Positions 1 through 12,310 are shown, counted from the stretch's first letter. The stretch is 64,000 nucleotides of DNA from Litomosoides sigmodontis (GCA_963070105.1 OY718803.1:7483823-7547822); one strand, 5' to 3'. Made by a program: numbers and translations. Notes: generated by a model from the sequence alone, not told the origin.

Positions 1-996
1 GTTTCTTTCGTCAAAAACATTTGCAAATTTTAGGCAAAAATTTCTTTTTGAAAAAAAATGTTTTAAATTTAACATTGAAATTTATGAATTCTATTTTGTT
101 TTCATAAAACATTGACATCTGAAACGAAGATTTACGTAAAAATTACCGCTTGCTTTGATAATTTATCAAAATAAGTGCCATTAGGAAGAGGAGAAAAGCT
201 CTGTTTTTGAAGAGAAAGAATGAATTGAATTTTGATGATTCCATTTGCAAAGCAAGCGATTTTGATTAATAGAATTTTCTACGTTTACTGATCGATCATC
301 AATCATTCGTCATGCACTGAGGACACACACGCACGCACATGCGCACGTCAACGACATTGCATTTCGATGATCATCTGAACGAATCCATTACTAAGCACAT
401 AAATCTAAGATAAATTATCGCAGCAAATTAATCACCAGTGGTTAGATAGTTCAAAATGTCAGTCGATGAATGCATTAATGATTTATTGGATTTTTTGAAT
501 TATCACAACTACCGTCATTTTGATGCCAAATGATAATTCCGATTACTGCTATTTGATGGATCATTCATTTAACAATTATTAATTTGCCAAATTGTTCACA
601 AAACAATTGAACAGTATTAAATGGGTTCATTTTTTTAATTAAATTCACCACCTCTTTACCATTTCTATTGTATTTTCGGCTGGCAATTATTCATTACTAA
701 TTATTGCGTTGTTGAATATTGGTGAGTTAAAGTTTGTTATTTGCTTTTAATTGAACTCAGTTGAATTACTTGGTGATACTTTTGCTAATCATCGCTGGTT
801 AAAGATTGAAATATCATATCTTAGAACGATATGTAATTCAATGAAATTCATAATTTCGAATTCATAATTCTCAAATTTCGTTTATCAGTATTCAAAACTT
901 CAGTCCTTCTTTGCATAATTATTTTCAGATCTCAGTCCATATATACGATACTATATTTTATGTATTCATTAGAAGTGAATTAATAATATAAAGAAC
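1..996. other. AT-rich spacer upstream of the tetraspan gene
   Basis: No convincing exon on either strand. The sequence is AT-rich with short runs such as alternating CA/CG around 325-350. It may hold the promoter of the + strand gene that starts at 997, but I recognise no specific element. Confidence 0.5.
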
Positions 997-3900
997 ATGT
1001 GCGCTTTACCCAGCATTTCGTGTGCTCCTTACCGCACCCCACTATTACCGCCATCTCGTTCCAGCTACCTCTCCGATTTTAATCACCTCAACAGTAATTC
1101 GGTGAGTACTATTAATCCAGAGTTTATTGTACACATTAACCTTACGCCTACCATACACCATGCTTTTCTGTGTTACTTTTTTTTTCATTTATTTCTGCGT
1201 TTTTCTGATCAAATTGAAACATACAAATTAGGTTCAAGAGATTAAAATAGAAATCAAAAAATTTGAATTTAAAGATTTAGTAGTTTGTATTCAGTAATAC
1301 TTGTTTTATTAACTCTCTCTCTCTTGAATAATTTCAAATATAATTATTCCCTCTGTTCACTTGAATACTTTCTCGCTTTCTCTATTTCACTAATAGCATC
1401 AATGATTCATTTCGATATTCACTAATTAATATTCTCAAAAAGATTTGTATAAGAAAATAAGCCATCGGTTACTGTAATTGTTATATTAATGAGTGTAATG
1501 CAAATACAACAGAGATATTTTAACATTTATGGAATAGAATCTAATATTACTGTAACAGTAACACGCATACGGTAAACATTATCTTAATGGTTGTACTGTA
1601 TAAACAAGGTTAATTAGATTAATTATGACATAAAATGATGTAAAATAATTGGGAAGGTATAGGCAATGTTAACAGAGAACGTAACGATAGTTGATGTTAT
1701 CTAAACTGTTTGGTGCACAGAACGCAGGTAATAAAGGTGAAATATTACATTGTCTGATTGGGACATCTCAACGACTAATAGTAAAGTAATTTAGGATTGA
1801 AGTGGGAGGGAGAAGTTAACCTCTCCCTGTGAACTTATCGTTTGCAAGTATTGTTAATTTTTTTTGATGCTTGCCTTATTTCTATCCAATTTCCCATTGT
1901 CCTTCTAACGTCCAATCTTTCGTCAAACAGTATTTCACTTCTTCTTAAGGATGTATTTCTGTGAAATTTGAAAGGGACAGAGTTATGCAAGTTTGACACA
2001 AAGAATGAAGGATTACTGAAAATTTAATAACTGTTATTGCTCTCTTTTCCACTTTTGCACTTAAATGAAATCCAATATTTTACTTTCCTTTGTGTCACAC
2101 TGATTGATATGATCAAAAGGTTTTTTTTTCTTTTTCTTTTGCTTGCGATCTTTAGCTATTAGGTCAATTTTAGGTTGCACCATCGCCTTGCAGTCGTCGT
2201 ATACATTCAATGCAACGTAAGCCTCCATTAGAGGCCGACACCAATTTTCAGAAACAACAAGCACAAGCTCGAATAAATGTTTCCAGGGTATGATGATCGT
2301 TGCTCTGCTATGAATTTCAGTTTTAATAACTCATGCGCATTTGAATTTAAAAATGAACGGAGTTCGGGCGGAATGAAATTTTTTAAGCTAATAAAAATAT
2401 AAGAACATTTCCTCGGGAAAGCTATAGGAAAAGGGTTCTGTGGCTGTACACATTGAGAATTTGCCAAATGGTTGTTACAAGTGTCACAGAGACTTCTTTA
2501 AACTGCAATATTTCATTTAAATTAAGTCCTAAAGAATTTCATACCAAGTTTCATCTAAATAATACCCGAAAATTAGTTTAACTTCCAGTTTTTTCACCCA
2601 TTTCTTCTCATTTTAATTAAATTGTATTTTTTCGACAGGTCAAATTTTCATTGTTGATATTGGCGCTAATGTCCATCGTATCAATCCTTTTCACACTCAC
2701 GTCACTCTTGAGTTTGCTTTCAATTCAATGGAGAACGACGGAATCATCTGATTTGGCGACTGATGGCACGCTGGTGATGCGCAGTGCGATGTACGAAGTA
2801 GCCAGTTCGCTATCACTGATCGCTGTGACAACTTCCATTTCCACCTTTCTTCTGTCCACCTTGCAGCTTTTTTTCGCCCTGAAAATGCTCAAAACAAATC
2901 CGACGTCGATTAAAAGGTCAACTTCGGTCTTTTTTCTCTTTCCTATGATTTCGGACAATATCCAACTGTATTCTTGTTTTTAAAATTTTCAATCCATTCA
3001 ACTAACTAACACCTGATGACTTACCTTGTTCATTGCCTACTCAAACTACACGTACATCAATTACTTTTTAAATGACTCGCTCGATTTATCTTTCCCCTAT
3101 TTCTGTAAGATGTAAGAAAACGAATGCTTTTAGGTTGAGATCTTTAATTTCATTCTTTTAATTGTTTAATTTAAATTTCTATAACTGTACGATTTCAAAT
3201 GTCTCCATTCGGTGCTTCAAGGTTCTATTTGACCCGATAACTTAGAAGAGAGCATCATTAAATAATATGCCGAGGAAGAATATCCATGCAAAACTTTCCG
3301 CTTCATTCCCCTCAGTTTTTCAGTCACTGATTCAGGGCGAGAAATAATAACAAACAGTTATAGTTTTACGGTAAAAGACTAGTGGTAGGTGGAAAAGAGT
3401 AATTTAAATATTTCACCAAACACACTTTACAATTTCGATGAAATTTGAGAAGCATTAAAGAAGCTCTGATCTCTTCCTCGTTTGACTCGTTCCTCCGTGG
3501 TGCAATTGCAATTATAGTAGCTTGGATTGTAAACGATATGTAAAGTCAGGAGTGTAAAGATAATTTTGCTCTAATAATTTAATCATTCCGTTAAACATTT
3601 TTAATTTCACTGCCTTAAATCAAAACAATTAATCCGTTTATTCTGCTTTTCTCCGTTTTATTTATCACCATTAATTTAGTTTAAACTGAAACATAACGGT
3701 TTCTTTTATTTTTCAGGGTGCTATCATTCTTAAGTAGTGGACGTTCTCTACGTTGCATCGTTTATACAGCATGGTTTTTCGCCGTACTTTTTTTCATTAT
3801 AGGTAATTAGTTGATAATGACACTTAAAAGACAAGTTGAACTTCTATTGCTATCACAACGATGTCTAATGTTCAAGCATAGATAGTAAGCAATATCGATT

Positions 3901-4193
3901 GATTGATTTTTCCTTGATTCATAAAATATGATTTAATAATAAACTCATACTGTTACTGTTGAAAATGATAAAACAAGAAATTATTTGTCTTATTTTCAGG
4001 TAGCATGTTACAATGGATGTTAATGCGAGGACGAGTTGGTGTAATATCACGAGGTGTTGGCGCAGCATTTGGTATTGCGTCAACTGCGCTTTGCACCGCA
4101 AGCCTTATACATTGCATTCACGCGTGGTGTGCTAATGATGATAAAGAAGTTCAAGAAGGCTATATAAACAGTAATTTGTCAACACTGGTTTGA
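997..4193 (+). CDS. four-helix membrane protein, family not recognised
   Basis: Four exons, 997-1101, 2639-2916, 3717-3802 and 4000-4193, join in phase to about 220 aa. The junctions use good GT donors (GTGAGT after exon 1) and TTTCAG-type acceptors (exons 3 and 4). Residues 1-35 are polar and rich in Ser and Pro. Hydrophobic segments at about 39-62, 93-117, 139-160 and 175-195 suggest four membrane spans with both termini on the same side. The stretch between spans 1 and 2 contains a Trp and a Thr/Ser-rich region. I cannot name the family: it lacks the Trp/Cys signature of claudins and the CCG motif of tetraspanins. The first ATG is assumed; an upstream non-coding exon is possible. Sure of the exons in the second half, less of exon 1. 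Confidence 0.6.
2061..2304 (-). other. protein-like exon, antisense, inside intron 1 of the tetraspan gene
   Basis: On the minus strand a possible acceptor (CATAGCAG) at about 2305 is followed by 81 codons ending in TAA at 2061. The reading is protein-like: an amphipathic stretch containing ENWCRPLMEAYVALN, then acidic/basic residues, a run of Lys (KKKKKK) and a polar tail. No start exon was found upstream before the next gene's exon, so this may be the last exon of a nested gene, a pseudogene fragment, or chance. I do not recognise the family. Confidence 0.25.
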
Positions 4194-6423
4194 CATATAG
4201 AGCTAATTATGTTTATCAAATTTCAAAAAACTTTTAGTAAAGTTCACTTTCACAATTTTTAGCAAAAAAGTTATCGCATTTCTTTTTTTTATGCCCGAAT
4301 TTAATCAGATGTTTCACTAAATGCTGCTTTATTTTCGGGGAATTAATCAATTACTATTTTTGTAGGTGTTGTGCCACAATGAAGTTAATTATTTTTCTAC
4401 ATCTCTCCAAACTATTGCATCGCTTGCCATGTACATCTTTAATGTATAGGTTCACACTTCCCCTAATTATTTCAATTTTTTTAATTGCCGTATAAACGTA
4501 CATCTTTATTTATTCATCTATTTTCTAGAGAGGAGAAATTTGCATATTTCTTTTGAATTTTCAATCCTTTTATGATTGAACGTCCAAAGAAAAAAGAATA
4601 TCAATGTAATTACTATGGTTGGATTGTACATAATAAGTTCAGATGTTTTAATGCATTTAGATTTTACACGTGGTAATTTCAGAGTTTTGACGAAATTCGA
4701 AATTTGAATCACCAGAGAGCTTAGATAGAGTTTCGCTTAATTTATTTAAGAAAAAAAAACACGAGATAAAAGCATTTCAATTTGTCCATGGAATTATATT
4801 CTTTGTCAGTGAACCAAACAAACAACTTCCTTCCAACAACACCGTTTCCAGAAGTAACAGATGGCCAGGGATATTTTTCCACTAAAATAATCTTAAAGAA
4901 CAAATGTGCCGACATTTACATCAAACGAATATTAACCGTTCGACAGGTATGAATTGGGAAAAGGTACGTGCAGAAATTGACGAATGTGAATAATCATGAC
5001 GCACCAAACTCACATTTAATGTCACTTTCCCTCCTTTTATGCCATAGAATTAGGACAATTTACTTTAATAAACAAATTCGATATAATTTAAGTAGTCAAT
5101 TAAGTTTACTTACTATCCTATGTAGGACATCAAATCAATTAAGTTTACTGCGACAAATTTACATGAAAATCACAAAGTAATAGATAAAAGGATATTATTA
5201 TAGTATAAGACGTAAGTGAGTTTTACTTATTTCGTTAAGCCTATGATTGCCATATGTGTTCTATGCAAGGAATTAATTGCAATGAGTTATAATTACGCTT
5301 ATAGTTAGAAGGTCAAAAATATGCCAATATGTATGCCTGTGAAAAAAGTCTCCATTCCCATGACATTCAATTTCTAACTAAATTAAATGTTAATTACGAA
5401 GGATGTGTTTGTTGCTCAGTTATCCCAAGTGAAAATGTTCGAAATGAAAATTTGATTACAAATTAACTGATTGTCGAATTATGAATAAACAAAGCTAAAA
5501 TATAAGGATACGAAACGATAAAATTAATAGTATCTATTAAGAATTGAAAAGTTTCTTAGATTTATCAAAGGCGAGAAATAGATAATGGACAATAGAGCGG
5601 TTAGGAGTTATGCAAATACTTTAAACTGAAATGAATGCCTCACTTCTGATAATTATTGATCATTTTATAACAAATGTTAGCATTTTATTTTTCCCAATTT
5701 TTCGGACCATATTTTTCTCCCTGAACACTATTGCACATCAATTTTAAACTTAAATGGCTTCAAAGTATAATATTTCCAGTAGAATTGACTGAAATTGTTT
5801 AATTGAATATCGTGAAGGTAAGGGATTGGAAATAAATTATATTTTAAAAAATGTCACTTAAAAATGTATCAAATTTGCACAAAATTGAACTTATTAGCTA
5901 ACATATGCAAATGTAAGTGCAACAAATACTGTCGAAAAAATTGAATTTAAATGGTTTGGAGATTTCTACTGGAATTATAGAAAATTGTTGCTTATCAATT
6001 TTGTTGTTAGCAACAATTTTCTGTAATTCCAGTAAAGATCTCCAGACCGTTCAACAGGTTTAGAAAAACCAAGGCTTCATGTTCAACATAACCATATATT
6101 CCATCCAAGTGCCATTCGGAATATGCTGCTTTGCCGAAATTTCGTTTCTATCATTTTTAAATTCTAACTACTTTAATATTACAAGAGATGTGTAGAGATT
6201 GAAGGAAATAATAAGGTTTTAAGACTAAAGAAAGGAAGCACCACTACTAATTGCGCAGCAGTAACACCTAACACCCATTAACCTTATTTAATATCCAACC
6301 TCTGCAATAGAAAACATATTGTTGCAATGCGATACAATGCTAATGTGTTTTATTTAAAGGATGTAAACCTGGATTACAAAAAAAAGCATACAAAGGTGAC
6401 TAAACACTTCTAAACATTCGAAC
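4194..6423. other. intergenic spacer between convergent genes
   Basis: No supported exon on either strand. The short open frames here lack splice context and have AT-driven composition. The one notable item is the long hairpin at 5953-6048, listed separately. Confidence 0.5.
5953..6048 (+). ncRNA. 96-nt near-perfect hairpin, candidate small-RNA precursor
   Basis: Arms 5953-5991 and 6010-6048 (39 nt each) are inverted copies separated by an 18-nt loop. They differ at four positions. Read as + strand RNA, three differences become U-G wobble pairs and only one is a C-A mismatch; read as minus-strand RNA the three become A-C mismatches. This bias towards pairing on one strand is what selection on an RNA hairpin would give. 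It sits in a spacer about 1.8 kb downstream of the tetraspan gene. It could instead be a foldback transposon remnant. I recognise no known microRNA in it. Confidence 0.4.
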
Positions 6424-9400
6424 TTATGCAGCGTTCCGCAAAATGTCTTCGAATTTCTTGAACTGTGAGCTTATACTCATGTCGATGAACTTGTCACCGA
6501 CACTCACCATCATGCCACCAAGAATACTCGGTTTCACGCTCATATGAATTTGCAAATTCTGCCCAGGCTTTGCAAACTTGCTCAACGCCTCCCTCAGTGA
6601 AGCTTCATGTTTCTTGGTGAGCTGCTGTAAATTAAATTTTTACTTGATAGAATTTTTGAATTTTTATGTCAAAGTTGGAAGATTCCTAGGCAGTTACGGA
6701 TACGGAACTAAAGCACTTCACCTACATATATGTTAGTCAGATTCAAGAATACTGTTTCTTGTTTTGAACGATGGTAGTGTCGTCTGAGAGTATCAAGAAT
6801 CGCTAATTTCATATAATCTCAGATTTAATTTTTCGCTCCCAATTCGAAAAAATGTGATCCATTTTTTTCTCCCTCCAATAACATTAAATTGCTAGCAGAA
6901 AAACTGAAAGTATCACAAATAATCTTACTTACCTCAGCGGTAATTACTTCGACAACCAACTCACCACGATGCGCTCGCATGATCGAATCGAATAGTTCCA
7001 TAATCTCTTTAAGGAGATTTAAACGCCCATTCTCCGTTAGTAGCACTAAAAACAATTGCATAATACAAAACTAAACACAAGCTTAAGATGACACATGAAA
7101 TAGGGAAATGGAAAGAAAGTCAATATGTTTATCACTGCTTTTTTAAAAATATCAATTCGCGGTGATACGTCAACCTATGCTGCGAACTTCTATCTTACCA
7201 AAAAATTTCGAATTAAGAAAACAAAACTTATCGCATTATTCTCCCACTGGGTGAGCGATAATTAACGAATTCAATATTACAAATACTCAGCCGTAACTCA
7301 GAAAGCCAATTATTCAAAAGAATATATGAACATCTTCCAAATAAAACTTGAATTTTAAGGCATTAACAATTTCGGTGAAGTAATATAGAAAGTGTTGTAA
7401 CAGCTTCCGCACTGCGAAACAGCAATTACAGGAGGAGCTCTTTATAAGGCTTCCTAACTTCGAAAATGATTTATTCCTTTCAAAGTTGGAGATCGGTTGT
7501 CTTGAATTTTATACCGATCTTCTACATTCAGCTCATACCTTTCGATCAAACTTTGTTAATGGATAAACAAGTGTCTCTCAAGTTTCCAAATTTTATAGAA
7601 TAAATACTCTTGGAAAATTTACTTCCAGATGACGTCTACTACTTCACCGGAAGATGATTTAAAGGAACTTTTAAAAGCGATGGCAGAAAGTAGGCTTCCA
7701 TACTAAAATTTTCACATTAGCTCACATTATATCTCCTTCGCTTTGCGCTTTCCTACCTCACACAGATCAAACTACTGATAAGTTGTTTACTATTTTCAAT
7801 ACGTTTAACACTCTCAATTGGTTTGTAAGATTATTTAAGTTTTAAAGGTCCCTGTAGCAAAATGCATCATAAACTTTAGCCTCATCATCGGAACCGCAGC
7901 AGTCAGGAACATCATTCTGCACCAGTAATTATAATCCAAGCCTAGTTGCTGTTGCTGCATTTGGATTGATGAACAGTTTCAACATGTATCTCATAAGTCA
8001 TAAATGGCCAGCTATACTGTCAGGTTCACACTTTAACACACCAATTCTAACACTTTGCTCAACTTCCTGCACTAAATTTACTGCTTCAATAACCTAAAAT
8101 GTAATTCTTATTAGCAAAAATTCCAGGTCTTATAGCTTGCCTTCAATGTTCCTTTGTTTTCGAATGGTTCAATTTACACGGTATAAAATTAACCCGTAAA
8201 GAGGTAACTACTCTTACGATTCAGCTTCGATTTCTGTGGTTTAATTCTTCAAATTCATTTCCAGAAAAAGACTTCACTAAAAAAGTTTAAGATATCATGA
8301 ACGACTATTCCTTTCGGAATATAATAAAGTTAGGCCACTTACAAAAGGTAACATAAAAATACGATAATTATTGCTCAAAGATAATCTTTAAGCGAATCTA
8401 CTTCGATGAGAAAAATATCCTCGAAACATCAAAACAGCTCGACTTCAATCTGCCACCTGTCTCTGATGATTTGACTCCAGGTGACATAACAGGTACAGCT
8501 TTCTGATCAATTGCAATAATCGCACTCTTATTTGAAGGACACAACAATCTCTTTACAACCCTCATCAGTTTGCTTTCAGACTATGCTGCTATTAATTTAG
8601 ATATGCTGCCAAGTGATAATCTCAATACAGTAGTCTCAGGACAGGTTCTGTAAACATGCATGTGCGTAAGTAAGGATTAATAGCTAAAATGAAAAGTACT
8701 TCAGAAGAGAGAAAATCAGCACTAGCCGAACTGTTTCGAAATGAAAAAGACGAAGAAATGCAAAAAGTTAGTAGTTAACTGGAGCTAATCAGAAGATTCG
8801 GAAAATGCAAAGTAGTCCCTCAGCCTTAAAATTTCTAAAAAATTAGTATCATAAGACAGGAAAATCTGTTCTTAATGAGACAAAACCGTCTTTGAGTCAA
8901 AATTTTCGATCACTGTAAACAAAGCTAACATAAACTTCCTGGTTAGTGGAAATTTTTTTCCCTATATGGCATCTATTCCAAAATCTAGAACAATGCTTTT
9001 TCAGTGGTACAAAATGCATTATGGGAATGTCTATGAGCATGCGAAGAAGGCCGAAAATGAACGTAAAATGATGCAAGAAGTAGCTAAGAAGCAAAATAAG
9101 ACCAATTAATTATGATATCGTAAATGCTAATTTTATTAACAAGAAACCTTTAGGAAAAATGCACTAACCCAAAAAATTGAGCGTTTCTTTGCTTACATTT
9201 AGGCTTTTTGCAACATCCTTCACAGTATTTACTTTAGATAAGGGTGTTAGTGTAGGATCCATCACAAAGTTCTTAAAATAGTTTTAATTTAGCACGTAAG
9301 GCTTTTGAAAAAAAGAAAGAATCGTATTTTCAAATATTTAAATTAATGATTCGACTGATGTTATGTGAAGTTATACCATGAATATCAGCCGTACCAGGAT

Positions 9401-10118
9401 GATGTTCACGTATACACTACTTTTCAGTTTCTCATACGTTGTAATTAAAATGAAATTTTTTTTGCAACATACTTTGAATTTATCACTAGTTTGGTAAATG
9501 TTCTGTAATGACTTGAGATCCTTATCGATAGCATCAAGATTTTTATCTTTTATTGCTGCCGAATATAATGCCGCTGCATATCGTCCCCCTACTCCGTGGA
9601 CCTGGAAACTATTTCACTTCTATGTAGTAATTAAACTTGGATGGACAATGAAAGAAACTACTCAGCAAGCATGACATAAGAAAACTTCACATTCACAAAG
9701 AATCTGAAAATAACTTTGGATAAACTTTTTAGAAAACCGTTATTTAATGCCTGTAGCATATTAACATAGCAATCTATGAGATATGTTACGCTTGAAAGAA
9801 GCTTGAGAATGAATCGTGACTCCAAATATCTACTCTCTGGACAGGAACGAAAGCGTAATCAACGTATGTTAAAACTCTCAAAACATGTGGACAACTATAT
9901 CGATCATAAAAGTGTGACAAAACACAAACCCTTTTCTTGCTCACAGAAGTATCAGCAAACAAGAATAAGAGTTAACAAACACTATTTCGGTCTACTTTTT
10001 ACTTAATTCAAATTTGAAAAGCAAAAATTTCTACCTGGATGGGTGATCTTACAGTTTGTTCCGTTACTCGGACAACAGAACTTAGTGACATACATCTGCG
10101 AAATACATGCAAACTCAT
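6424..10118 (-). CDS. atp-3: mitochondrial ATP synthase subunit O (OSCP)
   Basis: Five exons on the minus strand (10118-10035, 9601-9473, 9271-9169, 7045-6933, 6624-6424) join in phase to 209 aa, the usual OSCP size. OSCP sits on top of the F1 head and couples it to the peripheral stalk of complex V. The first 15 residues (Arg pair, Ser, few acids) look like a mitochondrial presequence. Exon 2 carries the family N-terminal motif [11 protein letters not shown]. Exon 4 has [11 protein letters not shown], which matches the conserved L..NGR segment. The C-terminal exon has the hallmark [28 protein letters not shown] acceptor five bases before the ATG (10124-10130) suggests a trans-spliced mRNA. 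Intron 3 (7046-9168) is unusually large and holds coding-like sequence on the other strand. The symbol is the C. elegans name for this subunit. Confidence 0.95.
7629..8300 (+). other. coding-like exon string in OSCP intron 3, hydrophobic
   Basis: On the + strand, opposite to the host gene, an ATG at 7629 opens an acidic exon ([15 protein letters not shown]) with a GT donor. Further protein-like pieces follow: a hydrophobic one near 7848-7905, a second at 7942-8022 ([10 protein letters not shown]) ending CAG-GTTCAC, a third at 8126-8201 ([15 protein letters not shown]) ending GAG-GTAACT, and a Lys-rich end stopping at 8300. Several junctions keep phase, but the link between the second and third pieces would need an intron of only about 23 bases, so the model does not close. 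It may be a nested small membrane protein gene or a decayed copy of one. Confidence 0.3.
8297..8652 (+). other. coding-like exons in OSCP intron 3, acidic
   Basis: An ATG at 8297 overlaps the stop of the preceding string. It reads 17 codons, then joins across a 33-base GT-AG gap (8348-8380) to an exon containing [27 protein letters not shown] donor near 8492 then joins in phase to an acceptor near 8579 and the exon [16 protein letters not shown], followed by a stop. The product would be about 78 aa and acidic. Unrecognised. Such a short intron is below the usual nematode minimum, so this may be a pseudogene or wrong joining. Confidence 0.25.
8689..9109 (+). CDS. possible 60-aa charged small protein nested in OSCP intron 3
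   Basis: Two exons, 8689-8766 and 9005-9109, join in phase 0 across a GTTAGT...TTTTTCAG intron of ordinary size. The product is 60 aa, strongly charged and predicted helical ([17 protein letters not shown], then [20 protein letters not shown]). The residue pattern suggests a coiled coil or a mitochondrial assembly-type small protein. No family is recognised. It lies wholly inside an intron of the OSCP gene on the opposite strand. An additional exon between the two cannot be excluded. Confidence 0.35.
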
Positions 10119-10130
10119 TTTCACTGAAAA
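10119..10130 (-). promoter_or_regulatory. probable spliced-leader acceptor of the OSCP gene
   Basis: On the minus strand, ATTATTTTCAG is followed after five bases by the OSCP start codon. No upstream coding exon is needed, so this is best read as the trans-splice acceptor that joins a nematode spliced leader to the mRNA. Confidence 0.5.
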
Positions 10131-10254
10131 TAATGCACCAAATGGTTAACTAATTAGCAAAGATCTGCACGAACAATTACAGCGCGGATCCTTTCCAACT
10201 TACATAATTCATCTACTAAATAAGCATATTCTTACAAACATGTCGAGATGATCT

Positions 10255-10610
10255 CGAGAATACCAACATCTCTCCTACCGAAGCCTCTACTTTTCACTCA
10301 AATTCAGCCACTTCACTGGTACCATCCAGAAATGGAAATTTCCGCACAGTCCCTTGCTACATCCCACCTGGAAAGTGCTATTCGCCTTCCACAACTTCCC
10401 CATGCGCTTACCGACCCGATTACGTTTTAACGCAGCCTGTTAGATGCAACTGTTCGTGGTCCTCCAGGATTAGATGAGTGAGTTCTCGACTTTTTTTTCA
10501 TTCTCTTCTTGGGGTTTGATTTCTTCATTAACAGATTGCGTCGTTGTGTTACAGGTCAGTTAACACAGGCAAGGCGGTATTTCAATATAAGAATTGGATG
10601 TTGAAATAGC
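10255..10610 (+). other. coding-like island between OSCP and CCDC86 genes
   Basis: Two overlapping frames look protein-like. One runs through 10260-10483 and is rich in Ser, Thr, Pro and spaced Cys (VPCYIPPGKCYSP). The other starts after an acceptor-like ACGCAG near 10442, reads LLDATVRGPPGLD to a GTGAGT donor, and continues in phase after TTACAG to a stop near 10610. I could not build one gene from both. It may be the end of a + strand nested gene or an old pseudogene. Confidence 0.2.
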
Positions 10611-10726
10611 GAGTTGATAATTCAGTTGGGAATGAAATGATTTCAGCTTGAAGTTGAAAATAATTCGGTTGAAATAATTTAATGATTATTTCTTCCCTAA
10701 TGACTTTATTACCATCAGGATTAAGC

Positions 10727-11683
10727 ATGACACGAGAAATAGATGATGCGGAAATATCGTACGTGAGTACGTCAATGAGCGAACATACAACTGATGCCGT
10801 AATGCAAATAGATGATGCATCTGATGGTGTTACTGTTGCAGAGCATGAATCTAGTAAGGCCTTCCTCCGTAAAACCAAGTCAGGTCGATGGTGGAAATCG
10901 ATTCGGAAAGAAAGGTACAGTTTAATTTCTTCTCAATAACGGCAGATTTTACTTCCTTCTGGCAATACTTGAGACATTTTTTGGTGACATTTTCTTAGTT
11001 TATAGACGGCAATATGTTAGGTCCTTTGGACATTCATGCTTGTTCATCTTATCGAAATTAAATATTCATTTTATCAGTTTGTAAAAAAATATTGCACGGG
11101 TTTTGAATCTGAATATTAAACATAGATCGTCCGCTATCGTAAAAGTAAAGCCGTTGAAGTCTTCATGGGAACGTAAGATGCGCAATAAAGCAGAACTAGA
11201 AAATGTTAAAAAAATACAGCATGAATTACGTGATAAGTTAGCTGCCAAAAGAGCGGTAAGTAAATACGTATTTTAATTTATTATATATTCTCACTTAATT
11301 TTCAACCATTGATTATATCTTCTTGTTTCTGCTTTTGAAAAGATATGTTAAAACGAAAGAAGGTGTTTTTTTTTACTTTCATAACAGTTTTTATAAAGAT
11401 GAGTGAAAATAGAACTTACAGTGTTTAATTCTATTTAATTTTCAGTTCAACTTAATAGTTTAAATTCTGAAGCAAATAGAGTGCACTTAAATTAGAGTAC
11501 AACTTTCAACTGTTTCAGGCAAAAATAGAAGCTCGGAAAGAGCATGAAAGAAGGCAAAAGGAAAATGAGAGGAAAGCAGAAATCGTCCAGGTCATTAAGA
11601 ACACACAAAAGTTAAAGAAAGCAAAAAAGAAGCAGTTAAGGAAGATCGAGAAACGTGACACGACTTTAAATTCAGCGGATTGA
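10727..11683 (+). CDS. Cgr1/CCDC86 family nucleolar protein
   Basis: Three exons (10727-10914, 11126-11255, 11519-11683) join in phase to 160 aa. The family, called Cgr1 in yeast and CCDC86 in vertebrates, acts in the nucleolus in 60S ribosome maturation. The N-terminal third is acidic and variable. The conserved core begins around [13 protein letters not shown] and continues through [18 protein letters not shown]. The C-terminal half is a highly charged helix rich in Lys, Arg and Glu and ends with the family signature [20 protein letters not shown] followed by [11 protein letters not shown]. The ATG at 10727 is preferred over one in the same frame at 10682 because an acceptor-like ATCAG lies just upstream (about 10717). 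Confidence is high on family, moderate on the exact start. Confidence 0.88.
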
Positions 11684-12310
11684 TGTTTCTTTTGAATTAC
11701 CGTGACTTCGTAATTCCCATTTATTAATTTAAGTGTAAAAGATTTTGCAGCTTTGGTAGGAGTTAATGAATTGAAATTTTAGCAAATTTGTTGCATAAGT
11801 TACGAAGTTTGATTAGTAATCAAAGAGAATGTGTAGTAATATAAAAGAGACTGAGGCGGCGAATCTCTTTGGGAGAGCAAAAGGAGAGACCTGGAATAGT
11901 TTCTTGTTATAAAAATAAACTTGAAAGCAAAAAGTTTGCATAATTTTTGTTAAATTCAAAAACATTGTTTCGGTTACTTTTGAACTACTTGTTAAATGTT
12001 TATTTGTTATTCAATTTTGTTGAATTGGTTTCTCCGAAGGAGATTGGTGAATGTTACTCATTTCCCATATTTTACATAATTCTTTTAATTTTGACTTTTG
12101 AATTTACCTTTGGCATATGTTTAGTTGATATTTTATTATAGGCTGGATTTTGTTGAAAAACAATGATGTAATAACATGAAAAACGAAAGTGACTCGGAGC
12201 AGTGGGGTTCTTTGATGTAGAAGCCTGATTTTAAGTTGAGAGCGTAGGCGGATTTTGTAAGATATTACAATGTACATGTATGATGCTTTTATTCAAGTCA
12301 TAAAACAACG
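11684..12310. other. spacer between CCDC86 and TRAX genes
   Basis: Short spacer between two genes on the same strand. An AATAAA-like signal occurs near 11913, suitable for CCDC86 polyadenylation. Open frames here have no splice or codon support. Confidence 0.4.

Noticed and set aside
2725..2958. Minus-strand 77-codon frame opposite exon 2 of the tetraspan gene
   Set aside because: Shadow of the coding exon on the + strand, which has good flanking splice sites and phase agreement.
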